A stretch of DNA of 64,000 bases from Anolis sagrei. Lineage: Eukaryota > Chordata > Lepidosauria > Squamata > Anolidae. The stretch is taken from positions 72,482,861 to 72,546,860 of the forward strand of contig NC_090024.1 of assembly GCF_037176765.1 (NCBI RefSeq), in the 5' to 3' direction. The translations under genes were made by a program, and so were the position numbers. Below, piece after piece: positions 10,459 through 20,216 of the stretch (the stretch's first letter is position 1; every line of letters starts with the position of its first letter). The notes under the pieces were generated by a model. That model ran no database searches. It saw nothing but the letters and a program-made list of their open reading frames with translations, and was not told the DNA's origin.

Positions 10459-10595
10459 GGCCCCATCTACACTGCCATAAAAATACAGATTATCTGATTT
10501 GAACTGGATTATATGGCAATGCAGACTCATATAATCCAGCTCAAAGCATCTGCTTTGAAAATCTCTATTATATATATGGCAGTGTAGAAGGGGCC
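10459..10595. mobile_element. Palindromic MITE, complete copy (TAATCCAG family)
   Basis: Ends GGCCCCATCTACACTGCCAT and ATGGCAGTGTAGAAGGGGCC are inverted repeats; the inside holds inverted TTTGAACTGGATTATATGG / CATATAATCCAGCTCAAAGC words. Copies occur at 5.0, 33.5, 47.9-48.5, 49.3, 52.0 and 59.5 kb. Probably non-autonomous hAT, by style of ends; no protein is encoded. Confidence 0.8.
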
Positions 10596-11530
10596 TCCAT
10601 AACTTGAATGCATCGGTGCTTATATACTATTTCCTTGGCTTTACATACACACTGATCATCTTTGCATGCTTCCTTAATGTAGATTAATGTTCCAGTCTTA
10701 ATTACTCCTGAAAATGACCTTTAAAATAACTTTGAGAATTATCTAGAAGCTGTTGCTTATTGCACATACAGTAAAAAAAAAAAAAAAGGCTGGAGTTGTT
10801 TCCATTCATGTTCTTTTTAAAATACAATGTTATTATCATCTTTATTAGCCACCAAAATCATCTTGTTTCAGTTAACATTTTTTTTAATTGTAATTTCTTA
10901 CTCCCAAGTGGTTTCTATAACACTTCTGCTACATGTGAAGTGATCTTCAGAGCAGTTGTGGACCAGATTGTTTGAATCTACTCTTTTTGTTCCATGTTAG
11001 GCTCTTTACAACTGAGAATCCAATAGCATTTTTGAGCTTGGTTTGAATTGGAAGCAATTCTTCCATCCCCATCTACAGAGCCAGATGGAGGCCACTTTGG
11101 TTATTCTGTAACGCCAAGGTACAATAATGAAGCTCAGTTCCAAAGGACTACTTCCAGTATGGCTTTATTCATTCATAAACTGAATCCTAGCTTGTATTAT
11201 TTGCTGTAGAAATATATATGATTTGATAAAATAATTGAAATATACAACTTTATTGCCAATTCAGCTGCTAGGAAACCCATCACAATATGCCTTCCTAGCA
11301 CAACAGTAACCTAGCATAACAGTTCCAGCTTTTTGCCATCTGTTTTATATATTTTTTTATGTATTTGATCTTTTTCTTTTTTAAAAGCAGCAACTTTTCT
11401 TTATTTACAAAGAATAGATATTAGGTTAGTAAGAGAGATGGCGCCAGTTCAGATCCGCATTTTGACAAGATGACTGCACTAATGTCCATTGAACAACATA
11501 ATTTTAAACAATCATATGAGAAGAATAATG
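10596..11530. other. Intergenic DNA, nothing recognised
   Basis: AT-rich with a poly(A) run near 10771-10785. No gene or repeat family assigned. Confidence 0.35.
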
Positions 11531-11776
11531 CCTGAGAAACTGCAAGTCGCTTCTGGTGTGAGAGAATTGGCCGTCTGCAAGGACGTTGCCCAGGGGACGC
11601 CCGGATGATTTTGATGTTTTTATCATCCTTGTGGGAGGCTTCTCTCATGTCCCCACATTAGGAACTGAAGCTTATAGAGAGAGCTCATCCGCCTCTCCCC
11701 GGATTCGAACCTGTGACCTGTCAGTCTTCAGTCCTGTCGGCACAAGAGTTTAACCCACTGTGCCACCGGGGGCTCC
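11531..11776 (-). repeat. ACA SINE, near full length
   Basis: On the minus strand the head GGAGCCCCCGGTGGCACAGTG is followed by the B-box region and then the ACA-specific body. The plus-strand text AAGTCGCTTCTGGTGTGAGA, GGCCGTCTGCAAGGACGTTG and CCAGGGGACGCCCGGATG is the signature of the Anolis ACA SINE as I remember it. Confidence 0.9.
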
Positions 11777-11828
11777 AATTCCTATCTGAAAACTATGCAA
11801 ATCCTGACATTTCTCACTTGGATAATAT

Positions 11829-11895
11829 CATAGAACCATAGAGTTGGAAGAGACCTCATGGGCCATCCAATTCCGTCTTCCACTTAAATATTTTC
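11829..11895 (-). mobile_element. CR1 LINE 3' end fragment
   Basis: ATCATAGAACCATAGAGTTGGAAGAGACCTCATGGGCCATCC is the reverse complement of the CR1 3' terminus with its short ATTCTATG-type repeats. Longer copies are at 21.06 and 60.66 kb. Confidence 0.8.
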
Positions 11896-14721
11896 TTAGT
11901 GGATTATGAATAGCCAAGTCAATCAATTTAGCTAACTCAGTGGTTTTCCATAGTATTTTAGAATATGATTCAGTGTAGAATCAGTGCTCCAAGTTATTAT
12001 CCAGTTTGACTTAATGACCACAAACTCTCATATCAAATTTTATTTTCAAATGTATAGCATGCCTTTCATTCAAAGAAGGAATTAAGCAATATGTAACTGT
12101 GCTTTTATTAGTCAACACTTGAAAATGGGAATTGCTGCTGAATTTGAACTGCATCCAAAACTATAGATTTCTTCCATCCATTTCCTGCACTCTGCATCCT
12201 CACCCATGGCATCCTTTCGTTTCATTCCCCAGACCATTATTAGACTATTCCTCTCATTCTCTATCAAGATTCATGCTGGCTGCCAGCATGCTGAGGAAAA
12301 AAAGAAAATAAATCTTAACCAGTAACAAAAAAGCCATGGTACTGACCACATTCCCCTCATTTGATTGATAGAAGTCATTTAGGCAAAGAAACATATTTCA
12401 CAACTTCTACCAGAGAGTTTATAGCACCCTTCTGTTACCAGAAGGACAATGCTGATGGACTGTCAGATCTCCTGATAAGGAAAGTCCATCACATATATCT
12501 CAGGTGTCCAATTTAGGATAAATTTCAATAGTTCCTTCTGGACACTCTTTCACCAGAGGATTTATCATAACAAATTCTTCCAGCACACTATGCTCCTGAG
12601 TTAATTCTATTTCCTATTTAGACCAACATGTTGTGAGAAAACCTATCTTGATAGAGCCATTAATCTCTGGAGCAGTTTAGTTCAGATTTCATTCTTCTGT
12701 TAGTCAACTATTCTTCACAGCTATCCAACTACCTACAATGTTTCCTGCAACTACTTTACAAGGATTATGCACCCATTTCTGCATGTCATGTACAAGCTAT
12801 TGAGCAGTAGGCTTGGGAAAGCACAGAGAGGATAACTACATACACATAACTTCAGAAGTAAGTGTGAAGCTGTCATTCTGAGTCTTTGTTCAAGGGTGGA
12901 TTAAGATTTCTTAATCATAATTCAGTGTCATTCCTGTTAACTTGACTATGAATGACAAAAATCTTGAGAGTGGACTGCCAATCACTGAGATTCACTAAAA
13001 GTTGGTAGCTTCCATATCAGTAGTGTTTTAAATCTAGAACTGTAAAGGAGCTGTCCCAGGTGATGAAACCCATTTCTGTTCAGTTTATAACCTGGAATTC
13101 ACTTGTTACCCAACCGTCATGAAAGCTACTTGCCACCATTTGATAGGGTTCAAAATATCATCCACTCTGCTGCCAGGTGGTGATCTATTCATGTTATATT
13201 GGCTTAGACATTTTGCACATACTATCTCAACCTGTTGAAACAATTCCAGCAGTTTTTTATGGAACTGACTTCAACACAAATGGTGCTATCCCCTAAGAAA
13301 AATATACCTTAATCACTTAACGTGTAAGCTTTTTTGTATTTGCTCAAAACAGTTTATGACTTCAATTAGAATTACTTTCAGCTTATGTGTATAGGATTAC
13401 AGTCATACTTTACTCTACAAAGCAAGTGGAATTGTATAAACACAATCTCACAACCTCATAGACCTCTTTGGGACTTGCCAGGGGTTCCCAAAAGGTCATG
13501 ATTTATAACAAATCCCAAATTCTGAACATGATTATACCCAAATCACACATGCACACACACACACAACACAGATCTCACAGATGCAGCCATACCCACTGTA
13601 CTGGGAGATCTGGAATTTGCAGGATTTGTTAAGTATTATGCCATTGGGGCTTCCAAATAGACAGCTGGGTCACCAGGGGCAAAGGCATCAACAGAGGTGA
13701 CATCAACGTCATACCCTCCCAAATTTCACAGATGAGAACCAGACTGCATGCATACAAACAATATCAGAGTGTTGCCAAGACAGTAAATGTAGTTGAAGAG
13801 AATTAAATGATGCAACATTTTGATTTTGCCTGAGTCTACTGGGAAGTCTAAGATTTCACTCATTTCTCTCCCTGCTGAGTTAAATCCAAACTATTATTGC
13901 ACTTTCAACTCAGTTTCTCGCAATTGAAGTAATCTGAGGACACAGAGGAAGAAAAGGAGCTGAAAAAATGAGATGACAGATTCATTGGGACGGTCTCTGC
14001 CAAATCAGGACAAATGGAGGGTATGCATCTAGTATCTAGGAAACACACTTCCTTGCAAATTCTTTGTACCACTTTGGGAGCAGAGTGCTCTATCTCCCTA
14101 GACAGAAGGAGGACTCCTGTGGATGATGCCACCCAGAGAGTCATGTTTGAAAGTCAAATTTCATTTTAATTACAGTTGATTTTAAGTTGAGAAATCAGTT
14201 TAAACATTTCATAATAAAATAAGGAAATCTCATAATTTTCATTATTTTCAGATTAAAACTTCACAGGGATTCTCAGCACTTTAATCTGTATTGACTGTAC
14301 GTGTTGTAAACATTATGTATTTTCATAAACATTTAATGAGGACTAACTGTGAGAGAGGTAAAACCATTTTCTCTTTATATTTTATGTGTAGCAATTCTAA
14401 TACACCATATGGTAACACAAATGCTTACATAACTTGCTAACTTAATTGGAAAGGATTTAGAAAACAATTTAGAACGCAGGCCAGCTGCCTGATGGAAGAA
14501 GATTGCAAAACCCAGCAGCTGACACTAACTCTGACACAAATATCAAAGCTGTTTCAGTTAAAGGTGTCACTTTTGCTGTCCCCATCCTCGAAGGCTAACA
14601 AGTAATACAAGGAGAGAAGCTAAACTTGGAAAAGACTTGAAGCACTAAGGAAGAATGGTAAACCCAAACTGTCAAGCTAATGTGGATCTTAGAAGACAAA
14701 CCAAATGAAGATTTTCTAAAG
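11896..14721. other. Long intergenic stretch with no recognised gene or repeat
   Basis: Both strands were read. There are only short open frames (the longest about 79 codons, minus strand, 13905-14144) with no family resemblance. A CA-rich tract lies at about 13549-13565. The region may hold old, decayed repeats that cannot be named by eye. Confidence 0.4.
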
Positions 14722-14931
14722 CAGTGTTTCTCAACCTGAGGGTCAGGACCCCTGTGGGGATCGCGAGGGGGTGTCAGAAGGGTTGCCAAAGACCATAAGT
14801 ATTTTCTGTTGGTTCTGGGGTTCTATGTGGGAAGCTTGGCCCAATTCTATTGTTGGTGGGGTTCAGAATGCTCTGATTGTAGGTGATCTATAAATCCCAG
14901 CAACTACAACTCCCAAATGTCCCTGACATTA
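14722..14931 (+). mobile_element. SPIN-like hAT, left-end fragment
   Basis: Starts CAGTGTTTCTCAACCTGAGG and continues with GTTGCCAAAGACCATAAG..TATTTTCTGTTGG and GTTCAGAATGCTCTGATTGTAGGTG. It is collinear with the left part of the complete copy at 46694-47424. The right half is missing at the junction with a SINE fragment. Confidence 0.75.
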
Positions 14932-15036
14932 AGTCCAGTCATGTCCAATTCTGGGGGTTGGCGCCGGCGATGTCCATAGACACCTCCAAGGTCATGCGAC
15001 TGGCATGACTGCATAGAGCGCCAAGCATAGTTTTAG
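14920..15036 (-). repeat. Sauria-type SINE 3' fragment
   Basis: Reverse complement of the SINE body: GACATTAAGTCCAGTCATGTCC, GTCCATAGACACCTCCAAGG, TCATGCGACTGGCATGACTG. Headless and tailless. Confidence 0.75.
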
Positions 15037-15040
15037 CTAT

Positions 15041-15306
15041 AAATGCAGTCCCCGTTGTTTTTTAGCTGTGTTCTTAAGTTGAATCCGTATGTAAATTGGA
15101 ACAGGTACATTTTAAGTGTAAATGTAGCCTATTTTGGAAACAAGGATTGGTGATAAAGCTTCAGTGGAGACACCTTTTCCCCATGATAATTCTTCCAAAA
15201 GTTAATTTCCCTTCCCAGGGTAGATTTCTCTCACTTCCTCTTGTCTAACCCGTTCTTAACTGTATGTCATTTGTAAGTCGGATGTTTGTAATTTAAGGAC
15301 TGCCTC
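15041..15306. mobile_element. Tc1/mariner-like MITE, copy 2
   Basis: In opposite orientation to the 2.87 kb copy; shares TTCTTAAGTTGAAT, GTAAATTGGAACAGGTACATTTTAA, GATAAAGCTTCAGTGGAGAC and TAGATTTCTCTCACTTCC, ending in GGACTGCCTC next to TA. Confidence 0.72.
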
Positions 15307-15820
15307 TATAGATAATGATATGCCTTCAAGTCACCTGTTTAACTCAGCTAAATGCATATTTAGTCAGGAGGGGGCGCTCAATGCTATGTTTATATTGAAA
15401 TTGCTTTTAAAACAAAGAGCATCTGTATCATTGTTACAAAGCCATACTATTCCCACATATAGACAATTCCAGTCTCAAGAGACATAAAGCTCTGCTGGAT
15501 ATTTTAGAAGCTTCTGTTGTTTTAGGACTTTAAAAACCAACACACTCCTTGTTTTGGGCAGGGAGGTCATTTAAATCAATATGAAGCAAAGTTTTAAAAA
15601 TGTTTTGGACTACATCTCCCAGAATCCTCGGAGTAGCACGTGTTTTCTCATGTCAGGGTGCCATCAGGAATCAGAAAAGCTTTGAATCCTTCAAAACCAG
15701 CATAGTTTCAGAGAACACAGAGAGAAATCCAGGTTGTACTCTAAGCCACTGGCTCAGTTCCATGGGTTATGGACTGAACTGTAAATGTAACTGGTGCTTT
15801 TTAAGGAAGATTGGGAGATA
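15307..15820. other. Intergenic DNA, nothing firmly recognised
   Basis: No gene. The short text TTTTGGACTACATCTCCCAGAATCC near 15603 resembles the inner arm of hAT MITEs, but no ends were found. Confidence 0.35.
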
Positions 15821-15821
15821 T

Positions 15822-16254
15822 TGTTGAGTAGCTGTGAGTTTTCTGGGTTGTATGGCCATGTTCCAGAAGCATTCTCTCCTAAAGTTTCACCCATATCTAT
15901 GGCAGGCATCTTCAGAGGTCAGCTAACACCTTCCAACAAAGAATTCCCCCAGGCAGGAAGAAGCCAGGCTTTGAAGCTGTAAGGCTATTCAATGCTAATC
16001 AAGGTGGTTAATTGTAACATTCACACTTGCCTCAGACAGGAGTTCTTTCTCCTGCCTGAGACATTCCACTGAGATATATATATACACACACACACACACC
16101 CCACTCGCCAAGTTTCCAACAGACCTCACAACCTCTGAGGATGCCTGCCATAGATGTGGGCAAAACATCTGGAGAGAATGCTTTTGGGACATGACCATAC
16201 AGCCTGGAAAACTCACAGCAACTCAGTGATTCCAGCCATGAAAGCCCTTGGCAG
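15822..16254. mobile_element. Penelope-like element, internally deleted, with inverted termini
   Basis: The left 80 bp (GCTGTGAGTTTTCTGGGTTGTATGGCC...GGCAGGCATCTTCAGAGG) are the inverse of the right end (CCTCTGAGGATGCCTGCC...GGAAAACTCACAGCAACTC). The middle holds the conserved non-coding body (AAGCCAGGCTTTGAAGCTG..AAGG..ATTCAATGCTAATCAAGGTGG). A TA/CA microsatellite at 16074-16100 interrupts it. No protein-coding part remains. Confidence 0.72.
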
Positions 16255-16734
16255 CACAGATATTGTTGAATTGCTCAGGATGCAATGCAAAGGTTATGGA
16301 ACGTTTTTAGCCTAGGTTTTCTAGGATAATTTACACTGCTAGAGCAGTCAAGCAAGGTTGCCCTGCCATTGATATCTCAGACATTTGATCACAGAATTGC
16401 ACAACATGTAAGCCTTCCTATGTCAAACCTGAATTTATTGCATTATGCTAATACTAGTTTTGCTGTTGTCCTTGGTTTGTAGAGGACTGAGATAGCTTTT
16501 GTGAAATGTTTGGGCAATACATCAGAATCACAGCCAGTTCAGATACTTCTATAAAAATGATGTGACAAACTGGGAAGAAGAATCATCATAAGTCATATAC
16601 TGAACAACCACAAAGAAGGTGAAACTTTCTCAGTACCCATTCTGTCATTTTTAAACAAGTGAATGAAAGTTTCCTCCTGTGTTGACCCCAGAATTTTTTG
16701 AAGTGATGCCTTTCATTCAACAATACACTTGACT

Positions 16735-16890
16735 ACGGGGCTGCATTTATACTGCAGAATTAATGCAGTTTGACATTTTAACTGCTATGGTTGAATGCAA
16801 TGGGTACCAGGTCTTTATATGTCTGTCAAGGAAAGCCAGTGAGTCAAACTACAAATCACAGGATTTCATAGCATTGACCTATGTCAGTTA
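16735..16890. mobile_element. MITE (CTGCAGAATTAATGCAGTTTGACA family), cut short by a SINE
   Basis: CATTTATACTGCAGAATTAATGCAGTTTGACA...AACTGCTATGG and the inner GTCAAACTACAAATCACAGGATTTCATAGCATTG match the copies at 38.84-39.03 kb and 48.92 kb. The right end is lost where the SINE begins. Confidence 0.7.
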
Positions 16891-17028
16891 GGAGCCCCCT
16901 GTGGCGCAATGGGCTAAACCCTTGCGCCTGCAGGACTGCTGAATGAAAGGTTGGCGGTTCGAATCTGGGGAGCGGGATGAGATCCCGTCTGTCAGGTCCA
17001 GCTTCTCTTGCGAGGACATGAGACACTG
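16891..17028 (+). repeat. tRNA-derived SINE, 3'-truncated
   Basis: GGAGCCCCCTGTGGCGCAATG head, GTTGGCGGTTCGAATCTGGGG B-box region, GTCAGGTCCAGCTTCTC and GGACATGAGA, then unrelated sequence. Confidence 0.85.
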
Positions 17029-17036
17029 ATTTATAA

Positions 17037-17273
17037 TTTTTAGAAAACTCCAACCGGCATGTTCAGTATCATAATGACTGGCAGGTTCAGGGAGTTTGGG
17101 GTCAAAATGTAACTTTTAAAACTCCTGGAAAATATATTGATTCAAGATGGGTGTGGAGACTTGCCACTCCACCCCAAGGAGCTGAACATCATGGGCATTG
17201 GAAATATAATCTAACAATACCGGGAGGGCCAGAATTTGCCCAGAATTGGAGCTTAAGCAGGACAGTAAATTAA
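17037..17273 (+). other. Unidentified coding-like open stretch, 78 codons
   Basis: Directly after the SINE a single frame stays open from 17037 to the stop at 17271. The predicted peptide is rich in Trp, His and Asn (for example WGQNVTFKTPGKYIDSRW and HWKYNLTIPGG) and contains two NxT sites, unlike random AT-rich translation. There is no start codon at its beginning. It could be an exon, a pseudogene piece or an old virus-like fragment; I cannot assign it. Confidence 0.35.
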
Positions 17274-17536
17274 TAAAGCTGGCCAGTGTACTGGTAACAT
17301 TGCTGCAGAACAATATATATTTTTAAACACTTTCAATGGTGCATGTCTTTTGCTGGTATTTAACCTTTAGTGCCTATGGCTAGGCCTTTCCATCTTGTTG
17401 CAAATCCCAAATTCTGAAATTGTGTTCTTAGTTATGCAGCAAGCAGAACAATGAGTTTACACAGTAGTTCAAACTGTACAAGCTTGTGGGTCAAGAGCTT
17501 AGAACAACTGTTCATGTTCTGAATTAGGGTCTAACC

Positions 17537-17632
17537 CAGTGGTTCTCATCCTGTGGTTCCTAGATATTTTGGCCTTCAACTCCCAGAAATCCAAACAGCT
17601 GGTAAACTGCCAGGGATTTTTGAGAGTCATTT
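17537..17632. mobile_element. hAT MITE fragment (relative of 10151-10285)
   Basis: CAGTGGTTCTCATCCTGTGG left end and the arm TTTTGGCCTTCAACTCCCAGAAATCC; the right end is missing. Confidence 0.65.
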
Positions 17633-18069
17633 TCAGGTAGGTAACTTTCATGTATGTATTATGCTTTAAACACTTCGTCCCTTATTTTTAATGAGCTGAA
17701 CCAGACTTTTTACAAATCTGAGACAGAATTACTGAAGTTGTCATGTTGATGTTGTATCTAACGAAAAGCTTCTAGATTTTCAGTGTTTCCATAAGTTTCC
17801 CTTTTTTTTAGACCACCACATTTCATATGTGCATTTGGCATGCTAATTTAGGGAACATTTTATATTATCAAAGACAAACTGCCTTTGATAACATAAAGAA
17901 AGATGTGTCTTTTTAATCCGTGTTTGTTGTAATAATCCTAACCTTTTTTTTAGTTGCCTCCTTTATACAATTATGGTGTAAGCAACTTTGAATCCAAGTC
18001 CCAAGAAATGAAAGTGGGATAAAAGTGAAATGAAATAATCTGTGTTTTAAGTGACTATATTTTCATATT

Positions 18070-18616
18070 GTTGTTGTTCATTTGTTCAGTCTCTTCCTAC
18101 TCTTCGTGACCTCATGGACCAGACCACACCAGAGCTCTGTCAGCCATCACCTCCCCCAGCTCCTTCAGGGTCAAGCCAGTCACTTCCAGGATACCATCCA
18201 TCCATCTTGCCCTTGGTCGGCCCCTCTTCCTTTTTCCTTCCTTTTCCCCCAGCATAATTGTCTTCTCTAAGCTTTCCTTTCTTCTCATGATGTGGCCAAA
18301 GTACTTCATCTTTGCCTCTACTATCCTTCCCTGTAATGAGCAGTTGGGCTTTATTTCCTGAAGTATGGACTGGTTGGATCTTCTCACTATCCAAGGCACT
18401 CTTAGAACCTTCCTCCAACACCACAGTTCAAAAGCATCTATCTTCCTTCGCTCAGCCTTCCTTAAGGTCCAGCTCTCAGATACATAGGTGACTACGGGGA
18501 AGACCATTGCTTTGACTATGAGGATCTTTGTTGCCAGTGTGATGTCTCTACTCTTCACTATTTTATCGAGATTGGACATTGCTCTCCTCCCAAGAAGTAA
18601 GCATCTTCTGATTTCC
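18070..18616 (-). mobile_element. Bov-B (RTE) LINE, 5'-truncated, with exact 12-bp target duplication
   Basis: The minus strand holds an open frame of 155 codons (18112-18579) that matches the C-terminal end of the Bov-B polyprotein as known from ruminants and squamates: SRDITLATKI, KAMVFPVVTY, IDAFELWCWRKVLRVPW, RRSNQSILQEI, YFGHIMRR. The 3' UTR end (TCTTCGTGACCTCATGGACC on the plus strand) is also typical. Both flanks carry the identical 12-mer TATTTTCATATT (18058-18069 and 18617-18628), showing target-primed insertion. The open frame suggests a fairly young copy. Confidence 0.93.
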
Positions 18617-18628
18617 TATTTTCATATT

Positions 18629-19120
18629 AGAAGATTTAGAGGATATTAAAATGAAAAGTTAATTTAATTTGCAACAATAGCTTTTTTTCTTGTTAAAATG
18701 AAAAAAGGAATATTTTAAGATAAATATTTCAATTCCTATTTAATTCATACTTAAGTTAAAATGGCTGCCAAAGCATAGTTGGCCTGAAACCTGAAGGCCA
18801 CAATCCATTTAGATTTACAGCTTTATCCAGGATTCTAACCATAAGTGATATAAATACTGTCAATTAAACTGATTTTTAAATTATATTTCTAAAGATTCCC
18901 AAGAGGGGTAGATTTGGGTCTTGCAGTGTAGTAAGCAAACAGATCAGCATCTTGTTACTTAGTACAAATTAGAGTAGACCCGTTGAAAAAAGAAAAATAA
19001 ATAATCAGATAGGCAAACCTCATTAATTTAGGTGTCTACTCTGGTCAGTACTAACAAGACTTAAGCTTTGGTAAATTACCACAAATCATTCTAACTTTGG
19101 GACTTTCTTTCTCCTTTCTC
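18629..19120. other. Intergenic DNA between TIMM21 and CYB5A, nothing recognised
   Basis: AT-rich; no open frame or repeat of note. Confidence 0.4.
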
Positions 19121-20137
19121 TTTATTCCTTTACAAATAGTTTAGAAATTCATAAATGTCATGTTCTTCCAATCCCCATTTTAAAAATGCACTTGCATTTT
19201 TATCAGCCAAGTTTGATACTGTACAGACTCTACAACTCTCATACAGGAAAGGCAGAGATACAGTAAATATTTTGAGTTTATTCCAGAATAATTTCTGTGT
19301 GACTAACGAAAGTATTATAAGCAAATGACATTATACATAAAACATACAGTTGATTAAAACTGGAGAAATAAAAACATGACACCAAGTAGCAATGTTCTTA
19401 TATTTCCTTCTCTTGCTTCATTACAAAAGCACAATCAGCAAACAGGCACTAGAAGTTCACATGTTGAATTCCACAAAGCAGAAAGAATCAGAGGATTTCA
19501 AGATAACAGAGAAGGGTGATTATGAGTTGCACCAAAATGCATGGATTACAATTGGAGATGTGCCACTACGTTTTCCTTGAACATATATATAAGTAATGGA
19601 AATAAAAGATCTGGATTTCCTTTGTTTCCCAGAAGAACTTAGAAAAAAGGACACACAGGCATCAACCCTAGAAACAACAGAAATGGAAAGGAAAACAAAC
19701 AACAATATGTGAAGGCAAAGATGGAAATAATTTGCATAGACACAATCTCCTCCTCCTGGTTATTTATTATATTGGCAAGAGAAATCGAAAGAATTCATTA
19801 AAAAAAGCATTAAGTATTGGAGAATGTTGCTTATCTTATACTAATTCATAGACAAACGGTGTTTCCATTTTTACAAACAGCTTGATAGTATCACACAGAT
19901 AATTAATGAACATGATAATATAAAAGGAAAAAAAATTCTGTTGCGTTTAAAAACAGTTGCATTAAAGGCATCATTAAAAGTGCACTGCTGAAGCAGCTTT
20001 GACTTTGAGAAAAAGAGGTGGTACTTTTTTTTTAAGGTGATTTCAGATACTGTCCTGATGTGAAGGTGGTTAGTGGTGCATACTTGGCTCTCTTTTCCCA
20101 AAAAGTTATGTCCCATTACAGCTTCTCCGAAAGATGT
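19121..20137 (-). other. Probable CYB5A 3' UTR
   Basis: Lies directly after the CYB5A stop codon. On the minus strand AATAAA occurs at 19282-19277 and 19126-19121, giving a 3' UTR of roughly 0.85-1.0 kb. It contains no recognised repeat, unlike the DNA on both sides, which supports a transcribed, constrained segment. The exact end is inferred. Confidence 0.45.
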
Positions 20138-20216
20138 TTACTCAGACATATAGAGGCGATACATAAAGACGGCAATAATCGCTGCTATTGCAGGAATCAC
20201 CCAGTTGGTCCATATA
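20138..20216 (-). CDS. CYB5A exon 5: membrane anchor
   Basis: Begins with the base completing a Ser codon, then [10 protein letters not shown] and a hydrophobic span of about 17 residues, ending MYRLYMSE and TAA. This is the tail anchor that places the protein in the ER or outer mitochondrial membrane. Confidence 0.95.
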
